64,000 nucleotides of DNA from Acanthaster planci (taxonomy: Eukaryota; Echinodermata; Asteroidea; Valvatida; Acanthasteridae), in NCBI RefSeq assembly GCF_001949145.1, contig NW_019091468.1:846174-910173 (forward strand). Reading direction: 5' to 3'. Of this stretch, positions 1 through 12,500 are shown piece after piece (position 1 is the first letter of the stretch; each line of letters starts with the position of its first letter). The translations under genes and the position numbers were made by a program. The notes beneath the pieces are model-generated. The model searched no databases. It saw nothing but the letters and a program-made list of their open reading frames with translations, and was not told where the DNA came from.

Positions 1-469
1 TAGTTACTGTCAACAACATAATGTATGTACAGCATAATGTATGTACTGACACCAAATACAAGTACAGCTGTATACCGATATGTACCATATACTAATCTCT
101 GAAACGCGTCCTGTACAGAAAATATGACATGCTGTTGTGAGAATGGTTCATGTCCAAGTTTGATCGATTAAGTGCAGAGAGCAAAGCCATTAAAGTGCAA
201 TCTGAATGACACTACTCATTACTGCTTGACACAATGTGTCGGTGATATCATACACGGATGTACTGTAACAGCCCCCCTCGTCAGCTTTGGGAATTGTGGA
301 GCCACACCTCCAGCTGCATGGTAAGGGGGAGCGGCACATCACAAGAACACTACCTGTAGACAATTTTGGTGCTTTTGCCCCTCATTTCAGCAAAACTTTC
401 TTCACCCATACAGACCCGTGCCGCTTGAGTGTTAACATAAAAAAACCAAACTTACAAATGTCCACATAG

Positions 470-690
470 CTGATTACACAAAATTTGCTTAAGCATGAAA
501 AACCTTGCTTGATAAATCAGGTAACCAGCCAAAACTCCATGAGATGTATATCGTTTTGGGATCATATTTAGCTGTCTTTTGGTTAGCATGATAATCACAT
601 AGAGTTTAAGCTGGTGCCCTTTGTTTTTTAAGCAACGTTTTTCTTGCTTAAGCAAATTTTGTGCTTAAGGAGCTCTATGAAATTGGCCCC
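470..690. repeat. Dispersed repeat, family C, copy 1
   Basis: About 220 bp whose right end reads GAGCTCTATGAAATTGGCCC and whose interior carries GCTTAAGC palindromes near both ends. The same ends and interior words (GGTTAGCATGATAATCAC, TTTAGCTG) recur at 50037-50299. The left end of this copy is decayed. It looks like a non-autonomous element with short inverted termini and no coding capacity. The short open frames across it also occur in the second copy and are not genes. Confidence 0.6.
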
Positions 691-2978
691 TGTATGCTGT
701 GTAGCGATCATCGAACAAATGTACTACATGTACATGTACGTATGCAGGTCGCAAGTAGAATGTAGGCCTACATGTGGGTTAGCTGATCATGAGAAGACCG
801 CCATGGGACCTTCAGTGCACGGTGTTGTCTCAACGACAACAAAGACATCCAGTCTGGAATCGACAGACTTGATGCGGTGCTCTTTCTGTCCGCTGGTCCC
901 CCCTTCCACTAATCTCAAATGAGAATCCAAATTACCCATCTTATTATTCCGCTGTGGCCACCTGCCTCCCTGTTCCTTTCCCGGTCCATCATCCATCCGG
1001 TCATCAACTTCGGGTGGGAGTGAGAACCGTTCGAAGAAAACGGAGTCACACCTTGCACGAGACTGTACCCTACGTGTTATATTATATCGCCGTGGAATAG
1101 TAAACAACATCCGGTCATTTTAAAGTCAAATCATCTGGGCCTTGCGCTCCAGGGGAGGTAGAGGAGGGAGGTGAGAAAGGACATCCCCTTTCCCGGCAGG
1201 TGTTTTTTTCTTAGCATTCACAGAAGGGGGCACTCTCGGCAGGACAAGTTAATCTAAAAGCTCATTTGGGTGAGCGGGAAAGAGCTTCATCAACTCACAT
1301 CACATGCAGATTTGAAAATATCTGCCTGCACTGCGGTGCAGTGACACTCAAGCCAAGGCCACACAAAAGAAATTGCTTGTTTGTCATGAATAACTTCGAC
1401 AATTCGGATTATGATGGGGAACTCCTAAGCATGTCGTCACTTTCCTTTCTCCTAAATTTGTAGTTTCTATTGGTTTGTTCTATGCTAAAAAAAACCCAAA
1501 AACTGAGGGCCTCAAAAACTTTCCCAGGTCAATTTCTTAAACTGTGACGCAAGTACGTACATAAAAAATACACATCCACGTACACGTTCACACCATGGAA
1601 ATATAATTTGGTGTTTATCCCTAACCTTCCCCAACCTTTGTGCACAGAGGCTGTTAGACTTTTTAAACTTTAGAGTTTTTCTGAGGTATGCCAAACCCAA
1701 TGCAAAAGCCAGCTGTCTGGGCCTACCAGACCTATCCCCACAGAATTAAACATTTACTGCTGTTTAATTCTGTGCTGTGGACATTCCTTTCTTTTCATGC
1801 AGTTAAGAAAACTTAGGGAAAATACTAATTTTTCTTGAACTGGGAACTTGATTTTCAGCTGGATTTTTGTAAAAGGTTTCCCTGACTGTTCCTCTTCCTT
1901 TCACGACAGATACCCCAAAAACTTTTTCAGAGAAGGGAAAACACTAGGTACGGTGTGTAAGATTAGCGCAATTGTCCTAACCTTGTATTCTCATCTGCAA
2001 TACACTATATGCCAGGTCTAATGTATTTGACTGGTACCGCACGAGGGCGCTACATCAATCGACTGATGCGATACATGCATAAAATATTGCACCTAACAGT
2101 ACACATACAGCAGCTGCAGCACAGGGCCATGAGCCCAATGCCCCCTTCTCTAGCATGTCCAGCTTTTGAAATCATTAGCTTTAATCCATTTTTATGTCAG
2201 AGGGGCGTCTGGCATGTTTGGGCATCTTTCTGTCTTCCGTACACCACGTACATGATACAGTACATGTAGGCTATTACCGGTAGGCTATTTTTGGGCACCT
2301 TGTTTTAGTACAGAAATGATGAGACAGTTTCAAAATGGACTATTCAACCTGTAACTTGACTGAATCTTCAAACATGTCAAATATTTGGTGGTTGTACGAC
2401 AAATTTTCCATCAGAGAGCCAGGCTCAAGCAATTTTAAAAGCACTTAACAGTACTTTATTCTGGTAACCGGAAGCAGAACTAGCCTATTTCCCTTTTTTT
2501 TGGATTACGAAGGCAATAAAACTGACACTCTAAAATCAATCAACCAGCCAACATGACCAATCATGATAAAGTTCATTCATTCTTCAAAAGGCCACATGAA
2601 AAAATAATTTGTTAAGCATCAGCGCCCCCCTCAAAAAATCGTGGCACGTTGTTTTAAATTTTTTTCTTTAAAAGTTGTCTTTTCTGATGACCTTAGCCAT
2701 CCCCGTAGTTTTTAACAATGCCCACACAATTTAGTGCAGCACGACACGCGACTTGAATACATGTACACACAATGTTATGTGCTCTTCTGTGCACGAGTCT
2801 GAAGTGAACATGGCGCTTTCGTTACGGGGTTGCGACAGTCCAGATCTGCATACCTACCAAAGTGTTTTTAAAAAAACACCTCCTCCCTCCTCGTTTTTTG
2901 CAAATACAACTGATGCTAAACTATTTTTTAAAGTGGCCTAAATGCAGTGTCATCAGTAATCACTTGCCATTTTCTTAC
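691..2978. other. Left flank; probably intron or body of the minus-strand gene
   Basis: This lies downstream of the minus-strand first exon at 2979-3071, so it should be that gene's first intron and perhaps later exons. I see one open minus-strand stretch at 787-1110 ending in a stop, discussed as a finding. No exon here can be joined to the first exon with confidence. The rest is AT-rich and without recognisable genes. Confidence 0.3.
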
Positions 2979-3071
2979 CTGAGTAGTTTTGCTCTTGGTT
3001 TTCTTTAGTTTCAGTCGAGAAGAATGTCTACGAACAGCGTCTCCTCTAACCTGGCTTACTTCTGTAGACAT
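2979..3071 (-). CDS. First coding exon of an unidentified divergent gene
   Basis: Read on the minus strand, an ATG (bases 3071-3069) opens 31 codons that end exactly at a strong donor, CAG|GTAAGA. The peptide begins MSTEVSQVRGDAVRRHSSRL and then becomes lysine-rich (KLKKTKSKTTQ). The exon ends in phase 0. It faces away from WDR76 across about 0.4 kb, the usual layout of a shared bidirectional promoter. I do not recognise the protein; the basic Arg/Lys/Ser start would suit a nuclear protein, but that is a guess. Later exons would lie to the left and mostly outside the window. It could also be a chance open frame before a chance donor. Confidence 0.45.
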
Positions 3072-3498
3072 TACGGCTCAATAAGCGGCACACATCTTCA
3101 CAAATCACCGAGGAGAGAGGCACTATAAACGCCACCACTACTCACGTTCGCAGCTGGAAAATTTCCCACTGCACGCTTCATCAGCGCGTTCATGTCTCAT
3201 CAACTAGCGCTTTTTTTAGGGTTTTCCCCTTGTCCCGTAAAGTCTGGTGCAATGCTAAAAATAGACATATGGCGGATACAGCGATGACAGATCTGGTACC
3301 CATATGTCTTTCACTTAAGACTGGTGCTGTTGAGTCGTAAGGTCAAATCCTCCTTGTAGACTGTTCATACTGTTCTCTTTGAGATTGGGTACCAGCTACA
3401 AATGAAATTTCGCTATCGCGGGAAATTTTTGAGCGTGTTATGGAATAATAGCGCGCGCTCGGAATTACGTAAGGATTCAATTTTTGCAGTAGAAAAGG
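3072..3498. promoter_or_regulatory. Putative bidirectional promoter (minus-strand gene / WDR76)
   Basis: The gap between the divergent first exons is only about 430-470 bp. It holds a consensus E2F-type site, GCGGGAAA, at 3418-3425, a perfect PAR-bZIP/C-EBP-like palindrome, TTACGTAA, at 3465-3472, and a GCGCGCGC run near 3451. There is no clear TATA box. An E2F site beside WDR76 would suit S-phase expression, but the factor assignment is by motif only. Confidence 0.45.
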
Positions 3499-3538
3499 TA
3501 TGCTAGGCGCTGCAATTTTTTACAAATCTACTCCAAAA

Positions 3539-6500
3539 ATGCCGAAAAATTCACAGTTGAAGAGAGGGTCCACTACAACAGTGAGTCCGGTGTCAAAGAA
3601 GCGTAGGGTAAGGCAAAATGCTGGTGTTTTCAAGTTGATGGAGAGAAATGATCGTTTGAAGTCGAAAGATCATGAAGATTGGACACCGCGAGTTGTCATT
3701 ACAAAACTTCCCAGCGGTGGCACCTCCTCAGTATTAACCTCCTGTAAACTCTCGGTCTTGTCCGCGGAGAATCGAGGCACTGAGACGGTAATTTTGTATG
3801 GCTTTACATCTTTGCAGCGTGCACTTATGACTTAAATTCCTTGATTTTAGATATTCGTTCGTTGCCCATATGGCACATTCACATGACCATCGACACGATC
3901 GACAAGCAGACAAGAAGAAGCCCAGGCATGCCAGGGCTTACAAACCCGTAGGTTAGCATGCCTAAAGTCAGGCCTGCCTAAACCATCTGACCACGTAAAA
4001 CATATAAAATAATGCCCATAACCAGTCGCCAGGTTCCATATTTCACCACTTATGCCTACTGAGTGTGAGATTGTGGCATGTGTGGTACCGGTATTGTAAC
4101 AAACACGACTAATGAGTAATGTAATGAAACTAATGTAATGATATGTGACTGGTGTTCATTACCTTTGGCACCCCGTTTCTGTAATCAGTAATAAGGAAAC
4201 AAAGTCCACTTTCTCAAATGAACTAACATTTGACCTTAAGGAACCGTTACTCAATACTAATAGGCCTAGTTTAGGTAAAGTTTGACAATTTTGCAAGGAA
4301 ACAACAAACAAAGTGCCAGCTCAGGCATTTTGGAACCAGACTACATGAATCCCCTAATTTACCATTGTTCAGAGCTCGACTTAGGGGTGGTCATGTACGC
4401 TGAGTCAGTGTTTTACCCCCAAATTTCTCTCGAAACCCAAGGTCCTGTTTCTTTTCTTTCTATTTTGAAAGACTCAAAGAGGACATATCCATTACCAACA
4501 ACTTGTTTAGATAAGTTGTTGCGAAAAAGTAGAATTTGTTCCCTTATTATAGGAAAATGAACACCATGTGACTAGCCTATGCAGTTGTAGACTTTCACGT
4601 CGGAACTTATTTTTCTACGGGTTTCGTCACGCCCATCTGCACCAAACATGCCAAAGTGTGTGGGGGGTATGACGAACCCCAAGGCCTACATGTAGTAGTT
4701 CTGCAGTAGTCAGTCATTTTATTTCTCCTGGGGAAGAGTTCTATATACGGATGCCAGTAAGTATTTCCTACAGTGACCTAATTAGCCATCAGGTAACAAA
4801 AACATGTCCAGAAAAGATCAATTTAGGAGGGAAAATACAAAGTCGTAATACTTCCATGTAGAAAACCAGTTTCAGACCAGTCTTATAGGGTTTGGGCACG
4901 GGGTGTCAAGTGGCGTCCGTATATGGGAACTCTTTCCTTCTTCTCGCTTGGGTCACACAGCACAACACTAGCACTGTATGAGCGTATCTCTACTGGTTCC
5001 TCTATCATGTCTGTCAACTGTACCACGGATCTATCTTGACCCATTGTTATGTCATGTGATGGGTCGCTGTCATGATGTAAGGTACACTTGGCACTTGTCT
5101 TGATGGTGGACAGGTACACTTAGCACTTGTCTTGATGGTGGACAGGTTCACTTGGCACTTGTCTTGATGGTGGACAGGTAAACTTAGCACTTTTCTTGAT
5201 GGTGGACAGGTACACTTGGCACTTGTCTTGATGGTGGACAGGTGCACTTGGCACTTGTCTTGATGGTGGACAGGTGCACTTGGCACTTGTCTTGATGGTG
5301 GACAGGTACACTTAGCACTTGTCTTGATGGTGAACAGGTACACTTGGCACTTGTCGTGATGGTGGACAGGTTCACTTGGCACTTGTCTTGATAGTGGACA
5401 GGTTCACTTGGCACTTGTCTTGATGGTGGACAGGTTCACTTGGCACTTGTCTTGATGGTGGACATTGGCAGATGCTAACACCGTTTGTGATACAGAGGCC
5501 CGTATGGCATACCGTACATGCACAAGTCTTGCCACTGATTTTGGACGCAATCTGGGCAGTGTCGGTTGATCATGTTGATTGCACTGCACTATGCAGTCAG
5601 TCTCATTGGAATTTGGACTTTATTTCCTATTTCCAAAAGGAAATTTAGAAAGAGTTCCATGCAGAGACATCATTTGACACTCAGTGCACAAATCCTGTGA
5701 GACTGGTCTGTGTTTTCTGAGTAAACGCTGCAATATTTTCACTGCTACATTTGACATCTGAGGACATCTTAACTCTTTCTGATGGCTTATAAACCACTGC
5801 AAGGGAAAATCATACATGCATATGAAACTCTTGCTTGCTCTCCCATAGTCATGAAAGCCAGAGATTACTAACATGAGAAATGGGATTAGAGGCTTTGCGT
5901 GGTAGCCATCTTGCAGGGCAGTTCTTTCGTTCCACAGGGAAACCTGCTTTGTGCATACCCTGTGGAACAAAAGCACTGGCCTGCAAGATGGCAGCCGTGC
6001 AAACCTTTAATGGGGCAGCGCAGACATCCGGGAGTTTCACAAAATTGCTGGTAGCAACCACACTGCACCGATGAAAACAATTACAACGAACGCACGTGCG
6101 TACTGATCAAAGAAAAGATTGTGTAACCCAATCCTCAGACCATGATCGCTGTTTTCTCTGGCGTGGTACCTGCCATTTTGCGAGAATCCTGGATGTCCCC
6201 GCTGTCCCATAGAAACAAAAAAAATGACCAGCTGACAGCGTATGGATAAACAGATGGTGCCGCAAGATTGACTGTGAGCGATTGTGCAGACCATCGATAC
6301 CAAAGGCAGGGGCTACGCCATTTATGCATGTGTGGCGCTGTTTAGCACAATCTTGACTCTTGCACAGCTTTATCATGTGCACTCCTTCCTGAGTTGATTA
6401 TCCTGTGACTGGATTTCATTCAAAGGCCAAATCAGCTCAGGACGAGCTCGGAGGAAAACAAAAGTGGTCACCACCATTTCTGTCTGTGATTCGGTCGCTC

Positions 6501-9500
6501 CAATCTGACTTCATCTGACTTAGCCTATTTGACTTTGGTTTTAATATCGCTACATCTTGCTTTGCTCAACTGTTTCAGCCCATGCAAGAAATACCGGGAA
6601 GCAAAGCATAGTTTCCCGTGACAAAGCTCTACTGTACATTTTCAGATATGTTTGATCAGTAGTGATTTTTGTGCTCGTAACTATGGAAACTGCAGATTGG
6701 CAGCGACGAGGGGCCCGGAAAGAAGGTTGTCCGAAGCATCAAATCGGAGAACGGTCTCGAACCGCGCAGAACCTCGGCCAGACTTGGGTCCTCTCGGCTG
6801 CAATCGGCTGTAAAGCAGGAAAAGGTGGCAATCAAGGAGGAAGTGAAAGAGGAAGAGGAAGATGAGGAGTGGGTGTTGCCTAGCAACAAGATGAGCGACG
6901 ACAATGAAGACTCAGATGATTCTGATGTAAGCGTCAGCCGGTCTTGGCTTGTCCCAGTCTGTGATCGAATAATCTCTTTGCAAAAGCCCTATGGACTGAT
7001 GGCTAACAGGGTGTTTGCTGCAGTGGTCAGCGTCAGCTGGTCTTGGCTTTCCCCAGTCTGTGAGCGAATAATCTCTTTGCAAAAGCCCTATGGACTGATG
7101 GCTAACACGGTGTTTACTGCAGTGCATGATGAGATGGAATAAGGGGTCGTTGGAGCATCTCCATTTCCAAAGGGATTTTTTGAACCAATGTTTTAAATCT
7201 TCTGGGGAATTACATGTACCACAACTGGAAAGAGAAAGATTTATCTTTTCGCTTTGTTGGACCAAATGTCAACTTGTTCATCTTCCATTTCCCAACTCAT
7301 GGCATATAACGGCCTGTCTCTTTCACAGATGACCCTCATTCTGTCTCACCGTGCACTGTGGTGAACACTGTGACGAGTGGGCAAAAATTACAGATTTTTT
7401 GTATCCGTGTCACCGATTTTTCATATTGTAATCATTGATGAATTTATAGCCTCAGTCCAACAATTCAGTCACCGAAGTAGTCGGTCCTTTTCTTCCCAGG
7501 GAGAGATGTCAGCATATGAAAAGAAAAGACTACAGAATATTCAGGAAAATGCCAAATTCTTTGCTTCGTTGGGAATTTCAAAGGTAAGAAGCTGTGGATT
7601 TTTTTGTATCATCATCTTTAGGCTGACTACAAGAAATTAACAATCCATACAAGGACCTAGGTGGGATTTGAACCCGGGCCAAAAAGCCACATCTCTAACT
7701 TGATCCCCCGCGTTTACAAATGAAAAATTGCTGTGTGTGTCTACAATATCTGCGACTGAGCTCTTCGCCCTTTGTTGGAAACTAATATGCATGTATTATT
7801 CCACATTTGTACATTATAAGAGTTTTTATTTTGTTGAATTTGCAGACAAAGAACACGCTGTCTGAGTACGCATCATCAAAGGGAAAGAGCACCATCACAA
7901 AGGGTCTTAAAAGGTAGAGACACCTGCCTTTGAAAGGAAAGAAACAATTTGATTTTAATCACTGAAATCAGAAGTGTCATTTAATAGAAAGATTACTGAC
8001 ATATTGTTTGCCGAAACAGTTGTCAAAAAACCCATTCATAGAGGATTTGAATAGGCAAGACAGTGACCCTGTTGTGAAAATAAGGTGTGATTTGATTTTA
8101 TTAGAGTGTTTGATTGAAAACATCAAAAGCTATGATCCTTGGTTAAAATATCCAAATGTCAAAGTAAGTAAGCATTAGATGGTGGAGTATTAAGATTTTC
8201 TAAGAAGAGGAAAAGTGAAGGCATTTTTATTTACTAGGTAGTTGGATATTGAATGTATATATGCAAATAAACATTTTTTGTTCTAAATATGAAAGTGCCG
8301 GTGAGGATTTGGAAAATGATGAAGGGTTTCTTAGAAGACAGAAAAGGAATTTTAAATTTCAAAATTTACAAAGTTAGTCAAGATGAGTCAAGACTTCCGC
8401 TGAGAAATTGGTCACTTTGGCCCTGTTTTGGCCTCACTTGTACTTTTTGTCCCAGGGAGAAGAAAGAGAAAGAGCCCCTGCCCAGACGGCCTTTGTCCTT
8501 GCGGATTCGTCGGATGGATCCAGAGGGAGTGGCCCTGCCTGATGCACCGGCGCCCATTTACGCTGATGATGCACCTTCTTACGTGTGTATTGCAATCGAA
8601 AAATTTAGGTTTTTTAGCTTTCCTTTGTTCAAAAGTTGTTTTTCATTCCAAGCCAGGGAATGAATTTAGATCCATCAGTGCAAGTCTGGTGTAGAATTTT
8701 TGTTACAATGAGCAAGATTATCTTTTCCGGCCTAAGGTTTACTGTTACATAAAGCAGGTGTCTTGCAAAATATTTTTGGTATGTGTCCTGATCATTTGTT
8801 TTAAAATTCCGGCACTTGTGGATTAAAATGCAGAACTATAGTCATGGAAATGATTTTTGGCCCAGGTTCGGAAGCCATCTGGACCGTTTGACATGGAACC
8901 TACCAACCTCGGCAGCGACGACGGTGGGGAGAATTCAGCCTCGCGCCTCTTCAAGTCCGTCACAAATATGTCGCAATCTCCCAAGTCGCCCAAGAAGGAG
9001 CCCAGCCTGCCCGACCTCGCTGCGTTCACCAAGACTCTGCAGAGGATGAGGTTGGCGCCGGAGCGCATCGCCAAGGTGACCAAGGACAGGGTGCTGTCCG
9101 TGGCCGTCCACCCGTCAGCTTCCAAAATCATCACCTGTGCCGGTGACAAATGGGGAAGGGTTGGAGTGTGGGACGTGGTACGTACCCTCAAGCAAAACAA
9201 AACAGTTCCTGTAGAAAAACCTTTGATGATTGATCTGCACTTTCTCTTAATCCAGCAACTGCAACCTCCAAGTTTTAGAGGTGGTCATTGAGTATTTGAA
9301 AGCATTTTTAGAGAGTTTTTTTTCATGAGAGAGAAAAAAATTGTCATGGTGACGAGGTAGTGATATATGCAATATGTCAGGATATCAATGGAGCGATTTC
9401 ACCCCAACCCAAAAACAAAAGAATGGTTCCCATAGAAAGATCTTTGGGATCTTTCTTTTAATCTGCTCTATTTTTGCATCTGACGCCCACGACATCAAAT

Positions 9501-12500
9501 TGAGGGAACATCGTCACGTTTTGGAGACAAAACTTTGGAGTGTTTTGTCATTTGATGGAGTTGAAGTGTAGAAGTGTTGACTATAATAATACGTGAATAT
9601 ATACCAATTGAGTGATTTCACTGAATTTTCTTCCATGTTGCTTGAATGTACTCTCTCTGTGTTTGTTTTGATATGTAGAAACCGACTTGTAGGCCGGTGG
9701 TGCAGCGTCCAATTTTCTGTTGGCTGTTGAATCTTTTAGGAATGGAGAAAAAGCCCTCGATATATTACTGAAGCAGTCACAATTTGTTGGCCACTTTGCT
9801 TTTCTGGTCCACCAGTCCTGATGAAAAGCCTGGTATGCAGATCTTTCATTTGTCTTAATTCCCTCATTGCCATTGTTTTTTAAGGAATCTGCTGAGGGGG
9901 ACGACGGTGTGTACCTCTTTGAACCGCATTCCCGTCCCGTCAGCTGCCTGCAATTTGCCCCCAAGAGCCCTGCCAAACTCTTCTCCTGCAGCTACGACGG
10001 CACGCTCCGGTGCGGGGACTTTGAGAAGGGCATCTTTGACGAGGTGAATGAATCATTTCTTTCACAGCTAAAATTTGGGATATGATGTTTCTTTTGACCC
10101 AATGTTGTCTGTTTTCAGGGGCAGGGGGGAGGGCTTTCCGTCAATCACAAGTCGTGCCAGTCAGAAGCCATGTCATGGGCTATTCAGATGAACTGTGACA
10201 AAGCATTCCTTTGTCAGTGTTTGCCCTCTTGCCTCTGTCTGTGACTAATCTTGCAGAGTTCCTACAGTCATGGAATCAAGAAAAAAGTTGTCCTGGAAAG
10301 ACATGGAAAGGTTGAAAATGACATAAGTTATCCCGGAATCGTGTTGTTAGAGGAGAAAATCTTGGAAAAGTCATGGAAAATCAAGAAAAAAAGTTGTCCT
10401 GGAAAGACATGGAAAGGTTGAAAATGACAGAGGTTGTCCCGGAATCGTGTTGTCAGAGGAAAAAGTCAGGGAAAAGTCATTGAAAATCAAGAAAAAAAAG
10501 CTGTCTTGGAAAGACATGGAAAAGTTGAAAAAAAAACAGGTTGTTCTGGAATCGTGTTGTTAGGGAAAAAGTCAGGGAAAAGTCATGGAAATCCAGATCT
10601 GTCAAGAGTTATATCTGATGGGCAGCTTTTCATGTGATAACCAAAAAGTGATAAATTTTCAGGCTATCCTTGTCGGTCTGTACTAGTGGCTATGGAAGTC
10701 TTCTAGCTCATAACACCAAACAACTATTTTCAGAAAAATGGCATTAAATGTACATGTGATGGAATGTGTTTGAAAAGTCACAGACGTTGGTTGTTCAGTT
10801 TTTCTTTTGGAACCGATTCTTGTGACGGACTTGACTTTACCACTGCCTATTTTTCTTTGAAAAACTTTGTTTAACGTGGGTTTATTATGACATTTTTTCC
10901 CCGTTTTGCACTGCAACACCTACCACTCTTTCCACAGCCAGTTCTGTGTGGCCTGCAATGTCATCCTAATTTCTCTCGCTAGCAAGTTTTGGAAGGGCAT
11001 CCTATCTTAGATTAGAGCAAGTCCAAGTAAGAACTGTCGTGAGCCATGCTTTGATCAACTCTGATTGAATTGAGTGTTGGACACCGTTTCTGCGCTACAA
11101 CAGAGGCCAAACCGTCCAAAATGTGAACATTTTGCATGCCCTAATAGTAACAAATAACAGTGTTCACAGGTATGCAACTTTTCCTCTGATTTCTTTATTT
11201 TTTACTTCACACACATGCCATTGAAAATTGAAAACACTGTACAAAGTCTTGGAAAACTGGAATTTCATTGTTTTTGTCGAAGTCCAAGTTGCGGGCCTGC
11301 GTTCAGAGTGGAATCTTTTTCTTACATTTACTGTTCCTGTCTGGCCTGTGTTGTCAGATCCACACTACCGACGTTGATGACGACGTCTTCCTCAACCATT
11401 TTGATTTCCTCTCCCCCGACGGCATGAAGCTGCTGGTGGCCCAGAACCAGCAGAAGGGATACGTCCAGGTCGTCGACGCCAGAGTGAGAAGGTGAGAGGC
11501 GGGGGTAACCTTTCACCCTTGCAGGCCTGACCCGCGGACCGTCAGACAGACCAACAAGCTGTTTGCCAGACGTAGCCCTGGCTCTCTAGACATTGCCAGG
11601 AACCAACGCGAGTGTTCCAAATCCTCACCTGCGTAGCAAACTTACTGGACATTATTTGCAGCGCTTTGCAGCGTTGTGGATTTGAATCCTGCTTGAGCAA
11701 ACTTGTACATTTTTGGCAACCCTTTGAATACAACGTGAATAGACGTTGGTGTAAGGTCAAAAATAATCCAGGATAAAACAATACTACACTCTAGGTGCGT
11801 GTACATTTTAAAGCTATAGTGAATTGGCCCTCATAGTCCTGCAAAAGCCGGCAAGCTTTCGAGGAGAGTTTGAAATATCAGCCAATATTTCTAGAGTTTA
11901 ATGAACAGTAAAGCCAAATATTTATTTGCTCAGACCCCCAAAAAATCTTCCTTTGGACTTTCTTCCCTTCTGCAGTCACACTTCTAGCTTAGGCTTTTGG
12001 TTGCACAACCGATATGTGAAAACGGTTCACATTCACCCCACCAAGCCGCAGTACTTTGTGACCGCTTCCAACGACAGGTGAGTACCGTAACGCCAGCTGA
12101 ATTGAACGCCTCTCAGAGCCTGAAAATCATGTTCTGGCAATCGGTGGTGTGCGTTCAGTCCCGTTTTGTAGTAGGTGTCTTTGTTTAGGTTAATGCTCAA
12201 AAGCATCTCCCAAGTACCTGCCCTTTTGGAATGTAGAATTGGTTAATGCTCTTGCAGTACCCTTCTTAGTGATGCGACTGGATTTGTGCGCATTATGTTG
12301 AAAACAGTGCACTCTGTTGCCCCAAGTATTTGCATGCATCCATACTTTGCCCCGGTGCAAGCCGTGTCCGACCGGACCTTTCACAGGGATGAGACTTCTC
12401 AGCTTATTAGCTGATTTCAGCTCTTTTTTTTCCTCACTGGCTGTGTACAAATGTATAGGAGATTTTCAAAGTTCAGCTTCTTTATGCTTTTTTTTGGCTG

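Larger units (their letters stand above)
3539..8582 (+). other. WDR76: WDR76 exons 1-5: disordered N-terminal region
   Basis: Exon 1 starts MPKNSQLKRG and contains KKRRVRQ, a likely nuclear localisation signal. Exon 2 (6696-6926) is accepted after CTGCAG and ends in a glutamate- and aspartate-rich stretch (VKEEEEDEEW, then DDNEDSDDSD) just before the donor GTAAGC. Exon 3 gives the conserved SAYEKKRLQNI block. Exons 4 and 5 join in phase 2, giving a basic stretch and then DPEGVALPDAPAP. Intron 1 (3788-6695) is the longest and holds the 32-bp minisatellite and a family B element. Confidence 0.85.

Noticed and set aside
5082-5464. CRISPR-like regular repeat
   Set aside because: Units are directly adjacent with no unique spacers, and the context is an animal intron.
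4883-5589. Several overlapping minus-strand open frames rich in Cys, His and Ser
   Set aside because: They are translations of the 32-bp minisatellite in three registers, with no conserved family and no splice borders.
7650-7700. Minus-strand B-box-like GGGTTCAAATCCCACC
   Set aside because: No A-box and no foldable tRNA arms; only a relic of a tRNA-derived repeat at best.
8823-9200. 125-codon minus-strand open frame
   Set aside because: It is the antisense shadow of GC-rich WDR76 exon 6.
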